From Heliopora coerulea (Eukaryota > Cnidaria > Anthozoa > Scleralcyonacea > Helioporidae): a stretch of 64,000 nucleotides of DNA. The position numbers and the translations under genes were made by a program. Positions 26,518 through 35,745 of this stretch are shown in pieces (position 1 is the first letter of the stretch; every line of letters starts with the position of its first letter). The notes below the pieces were generated by a model. It had not been told where the DNA came from. It ran no database searches and saw nothing but the letters and a program-made list of their open reading frames with translations. The stretch spans positions 616,501-680,500 of the forward strand of contig JASJOG010000034.1 of assembly GCA_030142905.1 (NCBI GenBank), given 5' to 3'.

Positions 26518-27083
26518 TCATATTTTTATTGGTGTCTTGTGGCCTCTTTCATGTGTTTTTGGTAGTCTGGCTTTGGGTTGAAGCTGTAGCTTATTTGCAA
26601 AGAAAGTACCTTTCAGGTTCTTTGCGAAGAGTCTGAAGCCCTTGTCATTTAGATGTTTTCTATCGTATAAGATGTTCCTTGATGCAAAGAGGTTGTCATG
26701 TTTGACCAGGAGGATTTTAGCCATTGGTGAACAGATCTTTTCTAACCGTTGGTTGAATGTAGGAAGTTGGGATAAAAGGTTGTCACTTCTCGGGAGCAGG
26801 CTCGACGTGATGATCCAGCTATTAGGGAATTTCTGTTGTGTCGTGGTGAACATGGTGGAAACTTTTTGACAGAACTCTTCATTTGAAACTTTTTCCATAT
26901 CATTTGTCCCACAGTGGATTATAAATGTTTTGGTTGTAACACTTTTTGATTGGCCGCTTAAACATCGGGTGATAACCAAGGCCTCTGGCTTCGATTTTTT
27001 TCTGCAATAATTACTCTCAAAGCGATTGTTTTTCTGTGGACCAAACTGAGGTTTTTGCAGAAAGAAAACATAACAGAAAAATT
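26518..27083 (-). pseudogene. SGNH-hydrolase-like domain fragment (retroelement-associated type)
   Basis: The minus-strand frame is open from just after a TAA at 27084 to a stop at 26518. It contains FIIHCGTND (block III of SGNH/GDSL esterases, Gly-x-Asn-Asp), then KFPNSWIITSSLLPRSD, then DRKHLNDKGFRLFAKNL, which carries the catalytic Asp-x-x-His of block V. The block I GDS serine motif that should lie upstream is not seen, so the domain is N-terminally incomplete. Such domains are common in ORF1 of CR1/L2-type LINEs and in cnidarian repeat-associated ORFs, so a retroelement origin is more likely than a host esterase. The frame has no internal stop. Confidence 0.7.
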
Positions 27084-27794
27084 AGCTGAATGTATTAGGT
27101 ATTTATTTCAATGTTCTTCTTTTTATGCGTTTTTTTTTCTTCATATTTTATGGCTTTAAATTGATGTAAGTCACAAGAAGTGCTACCGGGTTGTGTTTTC
27201 TGTTTACAGTTTGTTGTCTGAACTGTTTGTGTTTACTTAAAGTATTACATGGCCTCCATTTTCATTAAAATGTTCTCATAGACCAGCTTGTTGCTGTTTT
27301 TGTTTTCATCGAATGTTTTCTTTTTAGCTAAAATTGGACGCATTTCTTCCATTGGGAAAGAGGCAAAACGTTTCGTTCGTCGAGTAGATTCGCTGTTTTG
27401 CTTGTTAACATCAGGCTAAAACACTTCTTCCTCAACAAAGTCCAGCCCAAATGTTGGTTCAAAATCTGTTACCCACTTCCAGCTGTCGATAAAGTTTTCC
27501 TTCGCCTTTTAAGAACTCGCTTTTTTGACCGTTTAATAATAATTTTCTCAAGAATTTTTTTTTCTTTCTAAATATTTTCCCGCCGTTTTTCCCGTGCTCC
27601 ATCGAGTTATGGAGCACGTATGGCAACGATTAGAAGCGGTGTTGTATTACATCTATGTTATAAGATCTCTTCGGGTTGTCTTTGAGCAAACTAACAAGAT
27701 TGTCAAGATATTCATTATATTTTTTCCGCATTACACCTTTCGCTGTTCATTACCAGAAAATATGCTACCACTAACTTCAACCTTAAACTCATTA
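27084..27794. other. Intergenic, no gene seen
   Basis: AT-rich sequence without a supported exon. A short perfect hairpin, GTGCTCCAT...ATGGAGCAC, lies at 27594-27617. The frame 27594-27875 overlaps a foldback element and is not a gene. Confidence 0.5.
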
Positions 27795-28098
27795 ACGCAA
27801 AAATACATTCATTTTATTCAATCGACATTTATTAGCGTAGATACGCAACCATTTACATCGAAGGACATTCCATAGCGCCAACAGATGACCATTAACACCA
27901 TTCTACAATACATTAGGGATAATAAACTTTCAATTAGACAAGATATTTCTCTCGTGTAATTGAAATCATATTATTCCTAATGTATAGTAGAATGGTGTTA
28001 ATGGTCGTCTGTTGGCGCTATGGAATGCCCTTAGATGCAAATAGTTGCGTATCTACGCTAACGAGTGTCGATTGAATAAAATGAATGTATTTTTGCGT
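27795..28098. mobile_element. Foldback MITE, ~304 bp with long inverted arms
   Basis: The ends are ACGCAAAAATACATTCATTT and its reverse complement at 28079-28098. The two arms of about 125-130 bp match with few differences (TTATTCAATCGAC, AGCGTAGATACGCAACNATT, CATAGCGCCAACAGA, ATTAACACCATTCTAC) around a loop of about 45 bp. It has no coding capacity. I see no clear target-site duplication, so the superfamily is undetermined. Confidence 0.9.
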
Positions 28099-28420
28099 CT
28101 CTATTGAATTGTCAAGCCTTGCTCCAACACAAGGAATCACTGTAGCTTGCTATGTAATGAGTCCAGCTTGTTCTGAATATTTGTTGTGACCGATCTTGTA
28201 AAGAAAACACATCAGTTTAGGTACGCATTGAGTTTACTTTCACCAACCAGTGTCTTACAGTTACTTTGGGCCCAGGTTGCAAAGGGATTTTCTGATGATA
28301 AACTCTATTTATTTTACCTTACATATCATTTATAAATATTTGAGGTAAGTGAGTTGTCTAATCTAAAACTTTGTCTTCCTCCTTTCCAAATTCTGGCCAG
28401 TAATTCAAAGGTTACAAGTG

Positions 28421-28594
28421 CTACATAACACACTTCATTAAAATGGTTTCTGAATTGAGTGATAAGCATTTCATTGAATTATTATAACTACGTGGAAATT
28501 GTGGGTAAATAGTAAAACTGTTACTCATCGGGGACTCCTTGTCAAAAGTTAAGTTTGCTTTACATTCTTTAAGTTCCTGCTCAGATTTTAAAAT
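28421..28594 (-). other. Possible exon of coiled-coil gene (weak)
   Basis: After an acceptor-like CAACTTTTAG, the minus strand stays open for 58 codons and begins ILKSEQELKECKANL, a heptad-like Lys/Glu-rich stretch. It lies downstream of the BBOF1-like exon at 29196-29319 and is compatible with its phase 0 end. The second half of the frame (Ser/Asn-rich, ending CVM and then stop) does not look like coding sequence. It may be the truncated 3' end of that gene or chance. Confidence 0.3.
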
Positions 28595-28927
28595 CTAAAA
28601 GTTGATAGATATGTAGCATAAATGAAACACTCATCAAACATGTTACATGCCAATAACCACAAAAAATTGGTAGCTCTGGTGACAGTGGTGTACCAAGGCG
28701 AATTGCCACCCATGCATCCACACAAAAAAAGAACAAAAGAAGGCTCAAAGGATAAGATGCAAAGAATATTCTATCAAAAAAATAGAATATTCTGTCTCCA
28801 CTATGTATATTACATGTCATTCTTATTCCTAACCAGTAATCACTATGCAAACTTTGCTAACAGTTCAACAGTTATCAATGTTCAAATAATGAGTAATCAG
28901 TTAGTTTCAAAAAATGCCACCCAGGGC

Positions 28928-29116
28928 CAATGGTGTAACAGAACTACTGTGGGCCGTTAGGAGATTTTTTTGGGGGGCCCCTGTCACTCCTCTTAGTATA
29001 GACATACATTTCGAGACTTCAATCTCAATTGTCTTTACAAATTCATTGGGGGCCCCTAAGAGGTTGGGGGCCCTTAGGAGTTGCTTTAACCCTGACCATA
29101 GTCCGTTACACCACTG
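28928..29116. mobile_element. hAT-type MITE, 189 bp
   Basis: The element is bounded by CAATGGTGTAACAGAAC on the left and, reading in from the right, CAGTGGTGTAACGGAC. These are imperfect terminal inverted repeats of the hAT type. It is flanked by a perfect 8 bp target-site duplication, CCCAGGGC, at 28920-28927 and 29117-29124. The 8 bp duplication and CAGTGG-like termini are diagnostic of hAT transposition. The inside is G/C-run rich (GGGGGGCCCC) and non-coding. Confidence 0.92.
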
Positions 29117-29195
29117 CCCAGGGCAGCTGTATCTATTGCAACCCCTTCTCCCTCCTCATCATGTCACTGTTTGGTGATGATGATTTACTGTTTAC

Positions 29196-29319
29196 CTGCT
29201 CTTCCTTTTTGAAATCCTCTGATTTGAGGAATGAAATCACTTGGACTGTATCTTTCTCAGCCTGAGCAAGCTCATCCTGTAATGTTTCATTCTCATATAG
29301 TCGTTTCTTTGCATTTTCT
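29196..29319 (-). CDS. Coiled-coil exon resembling BBOF1/DUF4515 ciliary proteins
   Basis: A 124 bp minus-strand exon with acceptor (TTTATTTATCAACATAG) and donor (CAG|GTAAAC). It encodes one base plus 41 residues: ENAKKRLYENETLQDEL, then AQAEKDTVQVISFLKSED, then FKKEEQ. The pattern NE-x-L-(x)6-EKD-(x)3-V-x-(S/A)-(F/Y)-L-K-(x)2-D is what I associate with the N-terminal coiled coil of basal body-orientation factor 1 and related DUF4515 proteins. A possible first exon lies at 30007-30042 and an RFX X-box at 30108. A linking exon is required by phase but was not found, so this may be a gene remnant rather than a working locus. Confidence 0.55.
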
Positions 29320-29475
29320 CTATGTTGATAAATAAAAGAAGAATGATTTAATAGTGTACAAAATACAAATTTCATTTTTTTTTGTAAAATAAAGCAAAAA
29401 TATAAAAATAAAAAAAAAGTTATCCTCACTCTATTTTACCTTCATTTTAAATTATTCATTGCTGAGTTGTAAACC

Positions 29476-29712
29476 TACTGATTAAGCCCTTCATCAGAGT
29501 AAACACTGAATGAAATTAAAACCTGGTACAACATCGCACATCTAACAGGCTCTTTATAGTTTGATACCTTTGACCTAGAATTATGATTATAGTGGCATCA
29601 CTATAGCAGATTATACTCTTACAATTACATGAGCTGATTTTGTTGAACAATTAGTTCTTTTTATTTGACATTAGCATTTGCTCTGATGAAGGCCCAAGTC
29701 ATCAGGCAAAAA
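29476..29712. repeat. Inverted pair with degenerate CTGATGAAGG motifs
   Basis: CCCTTCATCAGAG (about 29488) and CTCTGATGAAGGCCC (about 29681) face each other across about 190 bp. CTGATGAAGG followed by a short loop and a GAAAC-like box is the conserved core of hammerhead-type motifs dispersed in cnidarian repeats. Here the downstream GAAA box is degenerate in both copies, so no active ribozyme is claimed. Confidence 0.35.
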
Positions 29713-30006
29713 GATCACATGTCGCAAAACTGTATATTAATGATTCAACTGAAGTAGTGTGTTGTTGCCTGAAGACTACATGTAACTGAATTAACTTCTA
29801 AATAAAGACCACGTAATCCAATTGCCCATAATTTTCGATTTTACCACCAGTACTTATGCCTGTACAACATATCCATTCAAAACGCTCAGTTATCCAAACT
29901 CTTTTAACGTTTTCGTAGGTCAGCCTTCAGCGCATGTGTTTAAAAATATTTCCATGTCTTAAATACCTATTAAAATAAGTAAGGCTCAATTCCTTTCTTT
30001 CCTTGC

Positions 30007-30042
30007 CTTTCCAGACTTGCTCTTTCTTCCTTCTTGCGGCAT
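30007..30042 (-). CDS. Possible first coding exon of ciliary coiled-coil gene
   Basis: ATG at 30042 opens MPQEGRKSKSGK, then AAG|GCAAGG, a possible GC-AG donor at 30006. Without splicing, the frame stops after 18 codons at 29986. A short, very basic Gly/Lys/Ser-rich N-terminus is typical of BBOF1-type proteins. The ATG lies about 65 bp downstream, on the minus strand, of an X-box. The exon boundary is uncertain because GC donors are rare. Confidence 0.35.
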
Positions 30043-30086
30043 GTTGCTACCAGTTTACAAATCAGTTTAAGTACTTCTGTTGTAGA

Positions 30087-30120
30087 AAAATGGCGGCGGG
30101 TTTTCTTGTTTCTTAGCAAC
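30087..30120 (-). promoter_or_regulatory. RFX X-box and YY1-like element
   Basis: GTTTCTTAGCAAC at 30108-30120 fits the X-box consensus RYYNYY-N1-RRNRAC, bound by RFX factors that drive ciliary genes. AAAATGGCGGC at 30087-30097 resembles the YY1 element found near many TATA-less starts. Both lie just upstream of the ATG at 30042 on the minus strand, in a locally GC-richer island. This fits a ciliary-gene promoter and could also serve a divergent plus-strand transcript. Confidence 0.55.
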
Positions 30121-30780
30121 GGATGGTTTCTTGCCTCCTCTCTCGCGTGATTTCCACGTACTACGCGAAACGGACTAATTTCAAATCAAATAGCAACGTC
30201 CACGCGAGAGACGTTAGAATGTCGCCAAGACGTACATGTCTGTTAAGGCGTGAATCCGTCTAAATAAAGTTCCACTTCAATGTTGTGGCTGACTTAAGGG
30301 ACATCATGTAAAGTCCGAGTGATAGTCGATCTGCCCATGGCTTTTCAAAGAACCGAGAAGTCGAAACAATTCCATATTTTGGCGTTGTTGTTACTCGGGT
30401 GGAGGTCGCAATAGGGAACCGACGGAGACCTGAAGTTTAGTGTAGATAGGCCAAAACATTTTCTGAAAAATTTAGATTCGCATATCATTGAGATATGTTG
30501 GAAACTCTCTCGCTTGGGCTATGTTTGGTATTTTGGTTTTCACCCCGAATAAGACTTAGTATAAGTTCCCGGAGATTTAAAATAAGAACGCCTCCAAGCC
30601 GAAATTTTGAAATGTGTACCCACAATCCAATTCGATAATACTTTTCGAGCCCGAAAATCTATCGAAAAATTTTACTTACATTTAATCAAAAAAAAAAATA
30701 TCCATCCACACATATATATTTAAAGAAACGAACATTAAAAACACCACAGCTCATGAAAAAAAACAATAGAATTAAAAAAA

Positions 30781-31004
30781 ATTCGATTCCCAAGAGATAT
30801 GCACACTTGAAAATTCGGCCCAGTAGCAAAGGGGGGACCACATGGGCCATGTGGTCCCCCTTTGCAAAACGAGGTTTTGCCAACTTTTCCAAACTTCTCT
30901 AATTTGGTCAGCAAAGGCTAGAGGCTCCCGAATCTTGCTGTTTGCCGTTGATTGCGATCGTCTAGCATTCGATTTCCACGAGATATCCACACTTGAAAAC
31001 ACGG
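30781..31004. repeat. Two 38 bp direct repeats flanking a 40 bp palindrome
   Basis: The direct repeats are 30781-30818 and 30967-31004 (shared core GAGATAT-CACACTTGAAAA). Between them, 30826-30865 is a near-perfect 40 bp palindrome centred on CACATGGGCCATGTG, with arms running GCAAAGGGGGACC. The second direct repeat ends exactly where the large segmental duplication begins. Confidence 0.85.
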
Positions 31005-31159
31005 ATCGAATGAGAGAAGAAAAAGTAAAAGAATTGTTTGACTCTTCCATTGACTTTCTATCAGGAAAAAAACTCTCAAAATTGTACACTATAGGGAATG
31101 CATTTCATCCACTGGTTCCGAAAAAGATTGCATTCGACTTCATCATTTGGGAATAATTC

Positions 31160-31410
31160 ATGTATTTATTCTTTCATTCATTCATTCATTCATTCATTCA
31201 TTCATTCATTCATTCATTCATTCATTCATCAATTCTTTCCTTCCTTCTTTCACTAATTTATTTATTTATTTGTTTATTGATTTATACATTCATTAATTAA
31301 TTTTTTTATTTATTCATGTATCTAGATACATATATATATTTATTTATTTATTTATTCATTCACTTATATATGTATTTATTTATTTACTATTTATTATTTA
31401 TGTTTTACTG
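31160..31410. repeat. Tetranucleotide repeats (ATTC)n and (TATT)n
   Basis: (ATTC)n runs from about 31160 to 31228 and interrupted (TATT)n from about 31255 to 31400. In copy B (about 47375-47545) the tract is much shorter, so it has mutated since the duplication. Confidence 0.9.
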
Positions 31411-31666
31411 ACTTGCCTACTCTTTTTCTTACTTATTTACTTAAGTGCTACTTACTTTCTTAATGGCTTATTCATTGGTTCGTTTATTTACACGTAGAAG
31501 TCACTTTGAAATCATTGCATAATATGTTGACACTTCCTTTTAATGATACAATATTATATCAAATATAACAAAATTAATCCAATAATCATAGTTGTAAAAG
31601 TGCCTGCTACGTAACTGACACTAAATTTATCTTACTTACCAACCTCACCATAGTTTACTATTTGTA

Positions 31667-34600
31667 CTACGTACTAATGCTGTTAGTGATAAAGTCTGGT
31701 AGAAGATAAGGATAAGGTAAATGTCCACTTCTCGATCGTATAGCGTTTGCAAAAGCCAGTTTCTTGGTTATTTCTACAAAATCGTTCGCAAAGAAATCCC
31801 GCACTAGTTTCCTGGCTTTGTAGTCCTGAAGTTTTGGTCCGTAGTCGAACAGTTTGTCCAAATGCGACGATGCAATGTTCGAGAAAAATTCAACTTGATC
31901 CTGGCAAAGACGACCAAACAAAATTTGCCCAATAAACGTGATTTGGAAACGAAACAACTTATAAAAGAAATAAAACACTCTGCCTTTCTCTATCCTGGAA
32001 GAAAGAAAGAAAAGACTGTGCCGCAATCTACTACTTGACGATATGGCAGAAAACATATATAGTACACAACACTCCATCAACCATAGCATACTATAACATA
32101 CCACACCGCACCGTGCCATACTATGCAATACCACACCGTACGATGTAATATCACTATGTCATGTCATACCATACCATAACATTCTAGTAAATAACACTTA
32201 GCAACACTACCATACCACACAAGAAACAGCATAGCATTACCTATGTATAATATCATGCTATGCTATACCACTCCATAACACAACTGGTCATCAGGTATCA
32301 TGCAGTAGCAAATGGCACGTAATATCATGCCAGATCACACTAAACTTCCCATATCACTCAACATACTGTCCACGCCACCATACAATCTGCAACCCTTACA
32401 ACCACTACCCCTATCGAGAAATGTCCAAAGACCATGCAATGTAGAGCACAACACAACGACATTAATTTCACGGCTACAATTAAAATACACTAGTAAAACT
32501 TACCAGAGCCTTGACTTTATTGCCCAACGTTAAATTTGAGAAGACATCATTATTTTCGTCATCAGCTAAGAGCCGAAATGGCGCGTTGGGTAAAAATCCT
32601 CCATACTCCATCTGGGGATATGTTACAGCGGCGTGATGACCAGTGGCTAACCAAATTAATCTCAAGAGAACTGTTTTCAAGCTTCTCCGGTCTTTTAACT
32701 CGTTTGGAAAATTTCTTACCTGAAATTTTCAAACAAGAAAAGTTAATCGAAGTCTAAACACGCTCTTTTTCTCTTTTTTACCTTTTCCGTTCATCATTCT
32801 TTGATTCTTGCATTCTTGCCTTCTCACCCTCCTGACCACGCTTTCTTTTCGCACCCTTTCCATTTCCTTCTTTTCTTTTTGATTCCTTCCTATTCTATTT
32901 CTTTCCTTCATTCTTTCTCCTTCTGCCATATTCCTTCCTTCCTAATTCCCCTTCTCTCCCAGCATCCATATTCTTTGCTTTCACTTCCATCATGTCAACA
33001 ACTTTTCCTTTTCTTTGCAATTTTACTTACCATTCCCCTCGAGGACGCACTCTGGTTTCCATCACTGGACACCAAATCCACCCACTGTTGCAGTTCACTA
33101 TCTGTTTGAACTTTAGAATCATCGTGATAATACCTATCATAAGCCAGAATACAAAATAAAAAAAGAAATATTTTTCATATTAAACCTCTGCAGTTTCAAA
33201 AAACCTTAACTAGAACTTACTAGAACTTTCACTACTTACAAATCCACGAAACTATCAACCAATTTCCTAATACCCCCAAAAATCAATCTGCCATCGTCTC
33301 GATAAGGATAATAAGGAAGGACGGAACTGTCATTTAGACCTCGTTTCTACGGCAAAAAGAGGAATTTATTTTTTCTTTATCTTTTGTCCGACGACCAACG
33401 ATGATTAAGTGAAAGCCAACACACGAGGCATTCTAGAACACAGCATACAATACAGCGTGATACAACGCAGTGCATCGCGACACTAATATTGTATTAGTAT
33501 GTTGATAATAATAATAATAATAACAATGACAGTAACAACAAAAATAAAAATAACGATAACAATAATAATGATAATAATAACACTAATGACAATAATCATA
33601 ATTACAATTATATCTAACTATTAAATTATCTAGTGAGCTGATGACTAACGACGACAAACGGGAATGAACTATTATGTCACTGAAATTGTGAGTGAATAGT
33701 CTTACTATTCTCTAGAAAAATAATGTATAATAGTGTAGCACAGCCTGTTATAGAGAAGTGTAACGGCATCGTATGGTATAGCACAACGTAGTATAGCATA
33801 GCATGAAAATGGTATCCCTTACTACAGTATAATGTAATGTATCGTATTGTATAGTATAGTGTAGCATTGCATTGCATAGTATAGTATAGCATTGCATTGC
33901 ATAGTATAGTATAGCATTGCATAGTATAGTATGATATAGAATGGTATAGCATAGTATAGTATAGTACGGTATAGAATAATATAGTACAGTTTAGTACAGT
34001 ATAGTATAGTACAGTATAGTATAGTATAGTATAGTATACTACAGTATGGTGTAGTATAGTATATAGTATAGTATTATATAATATAGTAAGGTACAGTACA
34101 GTATAGTGTAGTATAGTATAGTATAGAATAGTATAGTATAGTATAGTATAGTATAATATAGTATATATTACAGTATAATATTCTATGATATGGTATAGCA
34201 TGATATATAACATTATGGAGAATTTATTTAATAAAGTGTAGTGTGGTGATCTATATGGAGAATACGTTCCTCTCAATGTACGACATAGCTTTCAGGGTGA
34301 ATAAAGTACCTGTAAATCGACTTCTAAATCCAAATCATTGAAAGTCATTTCGTTGTAGTTCTTATTAATGATTTCCACTGATATGGAATAGTCCATAGAA
34401 AGTAAAGTGTACAAAGGTCGACTTGGACCTGAAACGAATTATAAACAAAGAACATTGTCTTAAAATAAGTAACGAGGTAAACAGGCAAGTCTTGAATTAC
34501 AAAAACTATCGGGAAGATGATGATGCTAAATTGGCAAAAAACTCTATCTATGGCAACAAACAAGAGAGGACGGGAGAATCCACGAGAAGTCAAAAAAAAA

Positions 34601-35410
34601 TACACCAGTAACTATACTCACGTATCTTTAAATACTTATTAACATACTGCTTTTTTCTTATGTCGTTATGTGTTTTTGACTTCCTGTGAGCGCTCTCATT
34701 CTCCATTTTTTACTGGCACATAACCTCTAAACTACGCACCAGTTTACTTCAATCTTGTCATAACGAGATGAATAGCTTAGTGAGGCAATGGGCGACTTAA
34801 CAGATAAGGACTTGGTGGTTGATTAGTACATCGACGAAAGTATGGGTAAAGGGCGTGCATTAATTGATGGATGGACGGATGTTTGAATTGATGGATGGAC
34901 GGGTGTTTGAATTGATGGATGGATGGATGGATGGATGTATGGATGGAGGGACGGACAGACAAACGGCGGATGAATGGACAGATGGATAGACGGGCGGACG
35001 GACAGACAGACGGATGGATGGAAGAATGGATGGATTGATGGATGGATTGATGGATGGAAGGATGGATGGATGGATGGATGGATGGATGGATGGATGGATG
35101 GATGGATGGATGGATTAATGAAGTGATGGAAGAACAAACAGATAGGCTAAAGGGAAGATGGATAGACTGGACTGACGAACAGATGGATGGTGGAATAGAA
35201 AGATGATGAAATGGCCATGACCAGTTATTCAGAAATTTTTTAAAGCTTCTCACCACACAGTTTCATGTCGTAGAGTTTGTTCGTCTCAAGTGTGGCCCTA
35301 CAGTGAAATTGAAGCATATCATAAACAGGATGAAACTCAGAAAGAGACTTTTCCATAAGAAGGCAGAATGGCTCCATGTACAGGCTGCTCTTTAGTCGCT
35401 TGTGAACCAC
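31667..35410 (-). CDS. Lipoxygenase C-terminal half, six exons (copy A)
   Basis: Lipoxygenases add O2 to polyunsaturated fatty acids at a non-heme iron. Six minus-strand exons join in phase without stops: 35254-35410, 34310-34428, 33240-33346, 33031-33133, 32504-32719 and 31667-31957, giving about 330 residues. Landmarks in order are YMEPF with [19 protein letters not shown]...[19 protein letters not shown] with [28 protein letters not shown] with GGFLPNAP, and the tail [12 protein letters not shown] then NSIST. All are lipoxygenase signatures. The metal site looks altered: His-Ala-Ala-Val is followed by Thr instead of Asn, the last residue is Thr instead of Ile, and the helix before MEPF has its His displaced by one position. 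The PLAT domain and the first half of the catalytic domain were not found upstream. It is either a divergent gene with unrecognised upstream exons or a recent 5'-truncated pseudogene. Confidence 0.85.
32080..32300. repeat. Degenerate CATACCA-rich simple sequence in LOX intron
   Basis: An irregular run of CATAC, CCATA and CACAC motifs between the last two LOX exons. It is present in copy B at about 48245-48470. It is not coding. Confidence 0.6.
32757..33010. repeat. Polypyrimidine (TTCY)n tract in LOX intron
   Basis: A strongly strand-asymmetric C/T tract between LOX exons. Its copy B partner is 48929-49180. The open frames on both strands here are low-complexity artefacts. Confidence 0.7.
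33507..33622. repeat. (AAT)n microsatellite
   Basis: Interrupted ATA/AAC trinucleotide run in the intron between the RPLYTLL and KRGL exons of copy A. In copy B (about 49675-49785) it is a few units shorter. Confidence 0.85.
33790..34205. repeat. (TATAG)n pentanucleotide-rich minisatellite
   Basis: A long imperfect ATAGT run with variants (CAGTA, GCATT, GGTAT). The copy B partner (about 49935-50405) is longer and rearranged. The Tyr/Leu-rich minus-strand frames here are repeat translations. Confidence 0.9.
34862..35130. repeat. (GGAT)n microsatellite
   Basis: GGAT/GGAC tetranucleotide array in the LOX intron just 3' of the MEPF exon. The copy B partner is 51075-51302, with a longer pure core. 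The His-Pro-Ser-Ile and Met-Asp-Gly-Trp repeat frames are translations of this array. Confidence 0.95.
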
Positions 35411-35477
35411 CTGGAACATCAACAAAAGCAGTCATTTTAAACACGAATACGTCATACTTTATAGAATAAAACATAAG

Positions 35478-35745
35478 CCGAAAAACGACAGCTTGCTAGC
35501 TTGATATTCAAGTTATAAACAAGACAAGACAGAGGTGAAAGCGCAGTGATATTTCCACTCTATTTCAAAGTCACTGTCAAACCAACCGATAAGCAAACAA
35601 ACTGTCATCTGAATATACGTGCCTAGTTGTTTGCTTATCACTTTGACAATGACTTGGAAATAGAGTCGCAATATCTCCACACCTTTCTCTCTGTCTTGTC
35701 TTGCTTCGAAATTGAATATCAAGCTAACAAGATGATATTTTTCGG
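35478..35745. mobile_element. Foldback MITE in LOX upstream region (copy A)
   Basis: The termini are CCGAAAAA and TTTTTCGG. Arms of about 110 bp pair through TTAGCTTGATATTCAA, AAGACAAGACAGAG, CACT/GACTCTATTT and GATAAGCAAACAA. It is non-coding and lies immediately upstream (minus strand) of the MEPF exon. Confidence 0.85.

Noticed and set aside
33677..34276. 199-codon Tyr/Leu/Ile-rich minus-strand frame
   Set aside because: Translation of the (TATAG)n tract. Copy B breaks the frame through length changes.
34777..35256. His-Pro-Ser-Ile repeat protein, and Met-Asp-Gly-Trp frames in copy B
   Set aside because: Translation of the (GGAT)n microsatellite in a LOX intron.
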